Positions 1 to 10,647 of a stretch of DNA of 64,000 bases are shown in pieces. The notes under the pieces were generated by a model. The model saw only the letters and a list, made by a program, of their open reading frames with translations. It had not been told where the DNA came from and made no database searches. The number at the start of each line of letters is the position of its first letter. Positions within the stretch are counted from its first letter, which is position 1. The stretch is from Manis javanica (taxonomy: Eukaryota; Chordata; Mammalia; Pholidota; Manidae): positions 46,507,034 through 46,571,033 of the forward strand of contig NC_133169.1 of the NCBI RefSeq assembly GCF_040802235.1. The letters are read 5' to 3'. The translations under genes were made by a program, and so were the position numbers.

Positions 1-1270
1 AAATTTATGTTGACTTATCTACAAGCTCATTGATTCTCTATTCAACCATGTTCATTCTACTGAGGTATCCATGAAAGGCTTTCTTCCTTTATGTTACAGA
101 TTTTTATTTGAAAAATTATTTCCCATTTTGTACTTCAGTTTTATTATTTCTTGTAGTCTTTGTCTCTTTGCTTACATTATGCATCTTTTATATATATGTT
201 GTATGGTGTATCCATTAGAGCCCTTAGCATATTACTCATATTTGATTTAATTACTCACCTGGCAATCTCCAATCTGTATCATATCTCAGTCTGGTGCTAA
301 TGATTGATTTATTTCCTTAGACAATGAGTTTCCTTTCCTTTTAGCTGACCTTGTAATTTTCTACTGAATGCCTGACATGATGTATTGGTTAATGGGAACT
401 GACATTAAAGGGATTCAGTGTGAGGAGTTATGGTAATCCAGCAGAAAATTGAAATGAGTTTCATATTAGTTGCAGCCGTAGGTGACAGAAACTTCAAATT
501 CCTCTAGTGTCCTTTTATTTCCCCTTTTGTCTTTGGGATTCTCTAATAATGCTTCCACAGTCATAGTTCATATATGGCAATTATTAGGTATAATTGACTG
601 CTATTATACTCGGGTTGTGTTGATTGGGTGGTAAGGTATATGGGCGGAGAAACATCTCATAATTTTATGATTAAATCTCAGTCTTTTCTTTGGCCAGTGC
701 TCTTGAGATTTGAGTTTCTCAAATATTTCTTAGCATTTCCCTTCCCATTTGATGTGAGAGGAAGACAGAGGTGGTGGCAGTTTGGATGTGTGCTTAGAAG
801 TAAGCCCTCCCTGCAGTTGGGTTACAGATCTGGGAAAGACTTACCCCACTGAGTTGGCCATTGCTCTGGAGATTCATATGACTTTTATGCACAAGGATAA
901 TTGTCCCTAACAGAGCCAGGACTGTATCCTTTACAGTTATTGAATATGAGACACAGTGTGTAACCAAGTTCCTAGTTCATGTGAAATTTGTTCCCCTACA
1001 CAACTGTAGCTGCTATGCTGCATACTGAGAGTGCATTTCCCACACTTTTCTATTTTAAGCTGGTCCTACCTGATCCTCAAGTAATTCAGCCTCAGCCTTG
1101 ATTAATTTGCCATTTTTACTATTTCTGTGAAAAAATACAGCTTATAGCTCAGGCAGCTTCTTGTTAAGGAAAGGTGATCATATCCATGAGGTTAATGATT
1201 TGTCAATCTCTGCACACGTGGGGGAGTATTTCTCCTATGAGCTCAGTTCTCTGATATTTATATAAAGTTC
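1..1270 (-). mobile_element. Decayed 5' part of an old L1, antisense
   Basis: T-rich, pyrimidine-biased DNA whose wording resembles the 5' UTR and ORF1-proximal part of old mammalian L1 (L1M class) read in reverse. Examples are the stretch describing the ORF1 upstream region near 1-400 and the moderately GC-rich 5' UTR-like part near 700-1060. No coding frame survives. The left edge lies outside the window and the right edge is uncertain. The assignment rests on remembered family resemblance rather than an alignment. Confidence 0.42.
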
Positions 1271-3620
1271 AATGATTTAACCTTGGTTGGCATTTTTCCT
1301 CTAGTAAGGACATGGGTAAGCACTTCCAATATCTTTACAGGTGGGAACTGAAAACAAAGTATTCTATATTTACCAATGTAGACTTCAAATTGTTTATTTT
1401 TATCAACTTGCTGTTAGTGTTTTCAAGTTTTTTTTTTTGGAAATTCCAACTCGACAAGGAATATTTCCAGAGGTAATTCCTTCATGTACATGTGCAGGGG
1501 CTGCAACCACATCCATGCATCAAGGACAGAGGAATAATTGATGCACTGTTTACCTAAGGGACCAGGCCTGCAAACCTGCTTTCCTCTGTGGACTGTATGC
1601 ACAACAGTAAATTAGCCTTGGCCTATTGAAGTTATACTTTCAAGGTAGTTAGCCTCCTTTGCTCAGGCTTCTCTGTTTACAAGTTTTAAAGAACAGATAA
1701 ATGAAGCAGCATTAATTTTATTTATCTGAGTAAGTAGGAGTATTTTTCTCAGGAAATATGTTGAAGAAAAATCGTTATGATTTCTTGAGCTGCTTAATAT
1801 ATGATACTGTAGCCTAAATATGATTACAAGTAAAATGGTAATCCTCACTAAAACATCTCTTTGAAATCATCTCATGTCTATGCAATCTTACATACATGTT
1901 TTCTTCAGCCTGAATAGGCAATTTAGTTCAGTAGGAGCTAAGGTTTATTTTATTCAATTTATATAATAAGGCAGGTTTTCATGTCAGGATGGATAATCTG
2001 GTTTCATTTAATTTTTAAAGTGGTACAGTGTTTCAACTCTAAGGCCACACTCAACAGCTACTTATATTTACTTATATTTAAGAATGATATGTTGACTATT
2101 AAATCTATCCACTGTGTTTAAATATTTCCTGAAAGACTTTGACAACTGAAGGGAATGAGGATTGGTAAATATTTGCATACAAATCATCTTAATGATGCAT
2201 AAACTGTCCCTTAAATAGAAATAACTACTTTTCCCAATATATATACTAAACAAAATTCCATTGGTTGATTTTATTCTTCTTCATGTTTCTGAATAGAATA
2301 AAATTTTTATATTGTAGTTGAGGAAAATTGTCTCCAAATAATGCTACCTTATTGGTTGTTAATAATTTAGGTGGCTGTATTTCTTCATATTTTCTAAATT
2401 ATTCATAGTCATCACTAAAGTGGCTTTAAAAATATGAAAGTTAAACCTGTGATCCATCAAGCAGAGGCTGAGCCATTCAGGGACTGAGGCCATCATTCAG
2501 CTCCAAATGCTTAGGAAATATTTTGTAAAATATCTAGTAGGTAATTTTGGAATTAAATCAATAGCATAAAAACTACTTAAATAAATGTTATTTATTAAAT
2601 GTGAGAGAGGTCAAAATCTAATCAAGATGCTCATTAACTCACTGTAAACTGAAGTCCTGCTATGTTCTGTCCATGATAAGGGCTAATTTAAATACACTGT
2701 GAAATTTTTTTCTTCATTCTGCAGATTACACTATTATAATACGTAATGCAGTTGATATCATTGCCTTAGAGTTAGGTACCATATGAAGCAGGAAATCTGC
2801 CTGAGAGTTAAATATCAGGTGAAATATGCTGAATTTTAAATGTGAATTTGGGCAGTGGAGTGGTGAGCCTAGAAGATGCCTCACTGCCTGGCATGTTTGA
2901 TACTAGAAATTTTCCGTAAGCTTTCTAATTTCAATGTTGTGTTTCATGCACAATGATTCTGAGAACCAGCCTGTTCAGCCAGGGCACTGTGTGGTGCACG
3001 ACCATTGATCCTTCTCAAGTGTTCAATACGTCATTGCACAACAGGTACCTACTGACTTCATTTCTCCTCTCTGGGAGTGCTGGGTGGAGAGGGCTGAGGA
3101 CAGCAGATACTATCCCTGCCACCATGTGTCCTAGAGAGTGTGCATTCAGTGAAAAGGTGCATAACTATGTGTCCTGTGCGTCTTTAACTTATCTATCTAA
3201 ACTTACAATAGCTGCTTTACTGATTTCCTTTATTAAATACACGTCATATATTTTAATATTATGTAATACAGTAACTTTTGGAAACTCTCAGTATCATTTA
3301 AATTCATGATTTTTATTATTTCTTGCCTTCAAGAGTAAAGTTAGGTTGCAGGTCAAGATAAAAGTACCAACACTTTACCTTCAGCGTATAAATGATAATT
3401 AAAATAATCTTTTGATAATGCCTTTTAGTATCATAAATTGTTTCAGAAATTATACTAAGTTCACAATGGAACAAGACCAAAAAGTAAAGAAAAGAAAGGA
3501 TAGCCTTGTGTTTGTTCCAGCAGTGACATTGCTGCTGAGTTACCATCGGTAAGACACTTATTCAGTTTCTTTGAGTTAGAAAACATTTCCATTGTGTAAC
3601 CTGCTCTCCACCATGCACTC
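1271..3620. other. AT-rich non-coding stretch, no gene recognised
   Basis: Both strands contain only short chance reading frames of up to about 118 codons, with no recognisable motif. A slightly more GC-rich patch near 2950-3170 could be an old SINE or DNA-transposon remnant, but I could not assign it. I see no RNA gene, microsatellite or clear repeat boundary here. Confidence 0.5.
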
Positions 3621-3898
3621 TTTTATTTTTTCTTGATATACAATATTGTATTGGTTTCCAGCCATAAAACAGAAAAAATTCCTGTCATGTTTGACTTCTT
3701 TATGCCTAATCACTACATGTTAAGGTCCTCCACATTTAGAAATTCAGATTGTAGACATATAAATAATAGGCATGTAAGATACACAGCATCTATGTTGTTC
3801 ATTGTCCAATTAGTTTACTTATTTGCTTGGATTATTTAAAACACAAATTTAAATATGAATCTTCAAAGACTATCATCTACATAATCACTGCTCATGTT

Positions 3899-4330
3899 TT
3901 TACTTTTTTATTTAAGTGTCATTGATATACAATCTTATGAAGGTTTCACATCAACAACATTGTGGTTTCAACATTCACCCATATTATAAAGTCTCCCACA
4001 CACCCCATTGCAGTAAGATGGTATAGAGTCACTACTTGTCTTCTCCATGCTGTACTGATGTCCCCATGACCTACCTATATTGTGAGTGCAAATTGTAGTG
4101 TCCCTTAATCCCCTTCTCCCTCCCTCCACAACCACCCAGTCCAACTGCTTCCCATTATTAATCACTAGTCCCTTCTTGGAGTCTGTGATCCTGCTTCTGT
4201 TTTGTTCCTTCAGTCTTGCTTTGCTGTTATACTCCAAAAATGAGTGAAATCATTTGAAACTTGTCTCTCTCTGCCTGGCTTATTTCACTGAGCATAATAC
4301 CCTTTAGCTCCATTCATGCTGTTGCAAATT
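3899..4330 (-). mobile_element. L1 3' end fragment, antisense, 5'-truncated
   Basis: The stretch follows, in the same order, the 3' UTR and last ORF2 codons of the younger L1s in this window: T-rich start, the CTACTTGTCTTCTC word, the CCCTTCTCC-rich part, TTTTGTTCCTTCAG, the ACTCCA...ATGAGTGAAATCATTTG block, then the TTTCACTGAGCATAATACCC block. Compare 36,650-37,120 and 50,000-50,340. It is more diverged than those copies. Only about 430 bp are present, so this is a dead 5'-truncated insertion. A few tens of bases at 3632-3665 look like another L1 3' UTR scrap. Confidence 0.8.
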
Positions 4331-4625
4331 TAACAGCAAACATATATTTAAACTATATATTAAAATATAAAAAACAAATATGCCATAATCCCTAGGGTGG
4401 AATGTGTTATAGATGATCTCTTAAGATTTCTTAGTAAAGTCTGCTGAAAGGAAAATATATTTATTCATGAATACTAAAAGATGAATGGCAGGAAGGGAAC
4501 AGACCTGAGATATTGGGAAGTGGTGTAGGAATTAATTTGAAAATTTTCTCCAAACTCTAAAAATAATGCTTATAATTACAATTATTTTAAAAAGATCTTT
4601 ACATTTGCAAATTAGGAGCAAGAGA

Positions 4626-5552
4626 ATGTCATGTCAGAACAACCAGACTTCAGGGCGTGACTTCCTCCTCTCGGATCTGTTTCAAGGCACCTCAGCTCCC
4701 TGGACCTTCTTTGCCCTCACCATGCTGGATCTCCTGGTGGCCCTCTTGGGCAACACCACAATAATCGCCCTCATTAGGGCTGACCCTCAGCTCCACAGTC
4801 CCATGTACTTCCTGCTCGGCCAGCTCTCCCTCATGGACCTCTTGTACATCTCTACATTTGTCCCCAAAATGGCCCGGGACTTTCTCTCTGAGGATCATCA
4901 CATCTCCTTCTTGGGGTGTAGCATTCAGATGGTCCTCTTCACGAGCTTTGTGGGGACCGAGTGCCTGCTGCTGGCCGTCATGGCTTATGACCGCTATGTG
5001 GCCATCTGCCATCCACTGCACTACCCCATCCTCATGCGCCCCAGGGTCTGCACACTCCTGGTGCTCACGTCCTAGCTGGGCGCACTGCTCAATGCCTCCA
5101 TCCATGTTATCTATACTATGAATCTCCCTGACTGTGCGTCTAGGCAAATCCATCATTTCTTTTGTGAGATCCCACACTTACTGAAACTGGTCTGTGCTGA
5201 TACTTCCCAGTATGAAAAGGGCGTTTTAGTCAGTGGGGTGATTTTTCTCCTTCCTCCCATCTCAGCCATTCTGGCCTCCTATGGACGCATACTGTTCACT
5301 GTGCTGGGCATGCGCTCGAGCCTGGGGCTCAGGAAAACCTTGGCTACTTGCTCTTCTCACTTGACTGTGGTGTCTCTGTTCTACGGGGCTGCCATCTTCA
5401 AGTACTTTCTGCCCAAGTCCTACCACCCCCCTGAGCGGGATGAAGTGCTCTCCATCTTCTACACCATCCTCACGCCCACTCTCAACCCCCTCATCTACAG
5501 CCTGCGGAACAAGGACATCGCCAGAGCCCTCAGGACGCTTCTCAGGAAATGA
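4626..5552 (+). pseudogene. Olfactory receptor, class II family 2-like, one in-frame stop
   Basis: This is a seven-transmembrane odorant receptor frame of 308 codons, full length for the family. An N-glycosylation sequon lies at residues 6-8. GN is at 42-43 (TM1), PMYFLL at 59-64 and MAYDRYVAIC at 119-128 (end of TM3). Extracellular cysteines are at 98, 170, 180 and 190. SY is at 218-219, KTLATCSSHL follows near 237-246 (TM6) and PLIYSLRN is at 288-295 (TM7). The single break seen is TAG at 5073-5075, codon 150 in TM4, where family members usually have Trp (TGG). The frame is otherwise open on both sides. The start is chosen at ATG 4626 just before the sequon; an AG acceptor-like site (AAATTAG, around 4608-4614) precedes it, as expected for the single coding exon of OR genes. 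Family 2 is inferred from overall wording; the exact subfamily is not determined. It could be a recent or even a segregating pseudogene. Confidence 0.93.
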
Positions 5553-6639
5553 GGGCTGTGTGGTGCTGTTGTTTGCAATGTGAATCCACTACAGCATGAG
5601 CTTCTGCTTTGAAATGGAATTAACAGGTATGTATATAGACATATCCATGTGCATTTAACCAGTGACACCATGTATTTGAGAAATAGGGGAAAACATATAA
5701 TGCCTTCTGTAGTGATACAATTTATCATGGTCGTTTTCTTATAGATCATGTGTACCTCAGCAGTGAATGATAACAAAAATGGTGATATTTTGTTCATTTA
5801 ATATATGCAATAATTTCTATTATTATATTACATTTGTTCATTTTATAAAAAGTACACAGATTTTTTAAAGAGAAGAACATCATTTACCAATTTCCTTTAT
5901 TAGAAGAATTTAGATGTATATTCCCTAACTACCACTGTAAATGGTATAATAATAAAAATTTCAAGTATATACTATTTTCTAAATATTTTTCCTATGAAAA
6001 TTCTTTTTCTCATGATATGACATGGAATTATTGAAATATTTATTGATACCCTGTATGTTTTAGCACAAATTAATTAAATAGTGTTCTGTTAAGATACGTT
6101 AAAAATTTGTTTCATCTCTCTTTCTTTTTGCCATGTGACTCAGTACTTGTGATTTCCAAAATAAAACATACATTTTAGTGAAAACATTTCTTTTATATTG
6201 TATAGAATTTTTAAAATACCAGTTACTCTTCATTGGAGTTTTTATCTTTAGCTTTTTTATATTTACTTCTGAAATTGCCTGATATTATGGTTTATCCATT
6301 ACTTCTAATTTTTAATGACTTTTGCTTTGTATTTTACTGTTACTTTTGTATGTAAAATAAATTTATCACTAATCATAACTCTTGTCACAATATGGCAATT
6401 CCATATTATCATTTCCCCTGAAAAGTGTTAGATAAGAATACTGAAGTTACTTTTTACTGACATAATTTACAGAAGACATTGTACAATTTCAGGTGAGGAA
6501 AAAATAATACAATATTTGTATGTATTGTAAAATGATAAAAAGATGAGCCTAGTAAATATCCATCATATGTAATTTGTCTTTATAAACCTACTTTTCAGAA
6601 CTTCCTTCACTGCACACTGTGTATATTTGTATATTATTT
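5553..6639. other. AT-rich stretch, nothing recognised
   Basis: Very AT-rich DNA downstream of the OR frame. A TTTTATTTTC-rich composition and scattered AATAAA words (for example near 5950 and 6160) could serve as polyadenylation signals, but none can be assigned. No gene, RNA or repeat boundary is visible. Confidence 0.5.
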
Positions 6640-7560
6640 TTTCCATTTTCCATTGTCTTAAGACACTTTAATTTCCCTTTTATTCTCTTCTTTGACCTGT
6701 TGGTTATTTAGTAACATATTGATTAATTTCCACAGACTTGAAAATTCCAGTTTTCCTCCTAGGATTGATTTTTATTTTCTTACCACTGTGTTTGGGAAAG
6801 ATAGCTGACATGACCTCAGTCTTCTCAAAGTGATTAAGACATTTCTGCAAAGGACACCCCATTAGGCGTGTGCTTGTTCTGGCCAGATGATGTAGCCCTT
6901 GCTTCAAGGGGGGTATTGTTGCCCCAACTGCTATTGTATTGTGTCCCTCTCCCTTAAATGTGGTTAACATTTCCTTTACATATTTAAGCATTCTAATTGT
7001 AGGTACATATATATTTTAAATTGTTTAATCCTCTTGATTAGCTGACAGTATGTAATGATCTTATTTTTCTCTTATATTCTCTTTCAGTCTCTTTGGTCTG
7101 ATGATAAGTACAGCTGTTCCTTTTCTTTTTCTGGCTAACGCTTGGGTGGAGTAGCTTTTTCTAACTGTACATGTTTAGCTGATATGTAACCTAAAGTCAT
7201 CTCTTGTACCTCACATATACTTTCTTAAATCACTTATAAACTGTATGAAGATTCTTCTGGAGTTCAATACTCCAAATTTTGATTATAGAATTCAATGCAT
7301 TTAGTGTTAAAGTAATTATTGATCTGTAAAGATTTACTATGGACATTTTGATAATGGTTTTATGTTTATAATGTCTGTGTTCCTTTCTTCTTTACTGTCT
7401 TTCTTTGTGATTTGTTCACTTTTGGAGAGTTGTGCTTTGATTTCTTTGTCTTTGTGTGTCTACTATAGCCTTTTGCTTTGTTGCTACCATGAGGCTTATG
7501 AATAATCTTATAACAGCCTGTTGACAGTCCATATGGCTCTGTTATTTTAAATTAATGACA
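6640..7560 (-). mobile_element. Old L1 fragment (ORF2 5' half), antisense
   Basis: In reverse this resembles the endonuclease-to-linker portion of old L1M-type ORF2. Recognisable blocks are GGTTATTTAGTAACATATTG near 6705, TATTGTATTG near 6930, TCTCTTTGGTCTGATGATAAG near 7090 and TACCATGAGGCTTATG near 7487. It is strongly diverged, with a deletion around 6850-6900 relative to the usual order. No frame survives. The boundaries are approximate. Confidence 0.65.
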
Positions 7561-7679
7561 ATGATGGGTAATGGCAACTTGTTACCTGTTCCACCCTATC
7601 AATTCCCACGAATATTACATATAATTTAAATTTCTTTGGAGTTAAAAAAGATATATTTATCATTCTCTTCACTCATTAT

Positions 7680-8850
7680 TAATAATGGCAGAGTTCTTAG
7701 TCCTTAGTATCTGGGAAGTAATCAGTGAGATTTTTCTCCCACCTCTGATTCCATAAGGTAATCTTGTGGTGAGCATCACCAACTTAAAATGCTGTAAAAT
7801 TGTCTCCATAAAGCTGAAGAACTCAAATTTAGGCCATGTATACTATGTATTATACATTATAAATATAAATATTTCATCCAATAAATGATAAAAGTGGGCA
7901 AAAATGAACATCTAATATACACCTTGAATTACTTTCCCCTTAAAGAAATTCCTCAGACCTCTTTCCCTCCATTATTCAAAGAAACTTCCTTGATTTAGAT
8001 GTAATGCCAAATAAGAGGTACAATAGAAATTAATGTAAAAGAAATGTATTGAGGGCTGACAGCTTTCTTGATTTTATATTCACCAATAGATTAAAACCAA
8101 TTATAGTTTCCCATCCAAGAGAATGTATTTATAATGTAGCTCCAGTGCATTAAGAAATGGCTTGTACCTTCAATGTGAATTAAGTAACTTATATTAGCAT
8201 CCACTTTAAATGTGTTGTAAACCAAAACCAGAACCTTTAGCAAAGAGGGAAGAATCAATATTACTGCTTTTATTCACCACGATAGATTTGAGAACTACTT
8301 TACCTATACTCGGCCTCACAAGCTGAAAATTACAAGTTTCCATGTAGCAACTTAAGCAATAAGCAATTAAATATATATTTACTTCAATCATAATACAGCT
8401 TATTCTAATTATTACCACTATTTACTTATATTTTTGTAATGTTGACCTCCAGTTTTTCCTTGAATTGTGAATTCTGTTTTTATTAAGTGTTTGTGTTGTA
8501 CAGTTTATGTAAGATATTAGGTAATTCATTTAAGAAGATGTACATAAATCAATTGAACTGGAAGCCACAGATACAGAGAATTTGCCTTCTGATTATCATC
8601 AGGCAATAATAAAATAAAATCTCAAAAATGGAAATGTTTATAGTAAATAGTATTCTATTGGATCCAAATGACTTGCATAATGTTTTAATTCATCTGAATA
8701 AAATTATCAACATATATTTTCAATTTTGAAATAATTGATCTACTTTACTATTTTTATAACTTCAAAAATATTACTGGATATGATCATGTGTTAAGCATAT
8801 TCCAAATGTCTGAGGATAAAATACAGAGGAAATGGTCATCTTTGCTACAT
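7680..8850. repeat. Local duplication segment Q, copy 1
   Basis: This segment is paralogous to 32,740-33,850 in the same orientation. Shared words include CCACCTCTGATTCCATA (7740 and 32,777) and GTAAACCAAAACCAGAACCT (8216 and 33,244). The following lines also align with scattered substitutions and indels. It belongs to an old tandem duplication around the OR pseudogenes. No coding frame is conserved between the copies. Confidence 0.85.
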
Positions 8851-8959
8851 CAATGATGAGCAAAGTGATCCTCCAGGGTCATGACTTCTCAGAAAACATA
8901 CTGGACTCCCAAAGCCTGTTCCTACCTCACTGCATCAGGAGTGGCTTCAGCCCCTTTGT

Positions 8960-9790
8960 CCTTGTAACCTCAAGATAATTCAGTATCGATATATGCAGCT
9001 GACTCTGTGTACATGCCCAAATGCAGCAGTGAGAACAAATCCATTCAAAAAAGATGTTCTGTGAGAAATACAGACCAGGATTAGTAAGCAAGGAAGGAAC
9101 CACAAAGTTGAGCTATCGTGGCTCCTTCAGGGAAATGAAAGAATCCTTCCAGTGAACCAACCAGGTGAGTGGTAAGGTCCAGAGGAAGCATAAATACTTA
9201 AGAATTCTGCCACAAGTGGGAACAAGAAGAGTGAGCAGCTGTACAAATACAAAGGCAAAGAAAACCCAAGACACATAACAACTCACAAATATTATAATAC
9301 ATCTGAAAGCAACTAGCAAAAATTTAAGGGGCGTCTTGCAGTCAAATGCAAAAGCAGCAAGCAAAACTAAGAAAACACGAAAACTAATGGAAATGCATGT
9401 AAAAGACAGTAATTCTCCAACAACCAAGTTCAAAGGCACAATGTTTTTCCATCTAGCTGATTAAGAATTTAAAATAGCTCGTTTGAAGAAAGTAAATGGG
9501 TTAAAAGAACACTCAAAAATAATTGACCAAAATTATGATAACTATACAGGATCAAAATGCAATAGTTAGCAAAAGGATATAAATAAAAAAAATAACCAAG
9601 CAGTAATTTGGAAGTGAAGACTTTAGTGAATGAAATGAAAAATGCAGTAGAGGGCATCTTTATCAGGGTAGAGCAAATGGAGATTGGAGTAAGTTGAGTC
9701 AGAGAGTAGGAGTTTTGAAATAACCCAGTTACAGTAAAAAAGACAAAAGAATGAAAACATAGGGAAGAATGCTTACATGATATATAGATG
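8960..9790 (+). mobile_element. Old L1 5' UTR/ORF1 remnant, sense
   Basis: A purine-rich stretch with the order typical of the 5' end and ORF1 start of old L1: AGCAAGGAAGGAACC near 9085, AAGAATTTAAAATAGCTCG near 9464, and a K/E-rich coiled-coil-like remnant to about 9790. It is heavily decayed. The 108-codon open stretch on the opposite strand is a low-complexity shadow. Boundaries are approximate. Confidence 0.5.
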
Positions 9791-9879
9791 TCCATCAATA
9801 GAAAAATAACACATTTCTGGTAACAGAAGTAGATCTTTTAAAAAATTTCCAATAATTAAGCATAAAATTTGATCATTTG

Positions 9880-10130
9880 CATTCCTTTGAATAACAGTGT
9901 CATGACTGGCAATTTCTTGAGTAATAATTCTAAATATGAAACACATCTTTGGTAAAAATATGTTAGTATCCTTTACCTGGGAAATTTGGAATTACAATGA
10001 AAAGAGAGAGAATAAATAAAATGATATGAAGTGAAATTATTCTAAAAATGCTATGAAAAATAGTTACATGTTTCACACACACACAAATACACATATAAAA
10101 TTATATTGCCTATTGATCATAAGTCAAAAT
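9880..10130. repeat. Local duplication segment P, copy 1
   Basis: Paralogous to 31,625-32,250. Shared words are TAATTCTAAATAT (9931 and 31,652), ATCTTTGGTA / TTCTTTGGTA just after, and CCTATTGATCATAA (10,108 and 32,229). The second copy is interrupted by an L1 3' fragment. Medium divergence suggests an old duplication. Confidence 0.75.
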
Positions 10131-10439
10131 GTTATATGCTTTGAAAAAATAACTGTGGGTAAAATTGCATTACCAGAATATCTCCCCTGGTCTTAGTGCA
10201 TCTCCATATCAGTAGGTGATCATAGGGGAAGCAAGGGCATATCTGGACCTGAGAGGTTGGGTGGGGCCCTTTTTACTGCAGCCAGGTCATGAGAAACAAG
10301 GGCAGGCAGAAATGGACGACTGCTTATAGGCAATAAATGTATTTCTCTACTTTATTTCTCCTTTTGACTGATTTTAGTTTCAAAGTTATTTTGCCACAGG
10401 GTTTTTCTTCCAGAGTTACAGGGAGCAAGATGAAGTAGG

Positions 10440-10647
10440 TTTGTTTAGTATATATTCTACATTTTCTGTAAAATACATTATAATTTCATCAGAGAGAAAA
10501 CTCCCTTGAGCAGATAATCATTGATTTTAGTCTCAGATGAAAATATTAGAATATAAGTAACTCATTTTAAAGAATTAAGTACTTTCATGAGTAACACTTT
10601 CCTCAACTCCAATTACTGATGTAAAAGTTTCCAGGATAGAAAAAAAC
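10440..10647. repeat. Local duplication segment S, copy 1, left part
   Basis: Aligns with about 23,390-23,600: the TCAGAGAGA...AACTCCCTTG / AACTTCCTTG block, GCAGATAATCA / GCAGACAATCA, and ATATTAGAATATAAGTA are all shared in order. It is separated from its right part (from 13,204) by insertion of L1-A. Confidence 0.88.

Noticed and set aside
2953-3309. 118-codon + strand frame
   Set aside because: No motif, no signal peptide pattern that I trust, and AT-rich non-coding composition in the second half. Kept as unassigned DNA.
4692-5177. 161-codon minus-strand frame over the OR gene
   Set aside because: Shadow of the OR coding frame; the plus strand has all seven-transmembrane signatures.
9113-9439. 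108-codon hydrophobic minus-strand frame
   Set aside because: Lies over an A-rich old L1 5' remnant; the hydrophobic residues come from T-rich complement codons.
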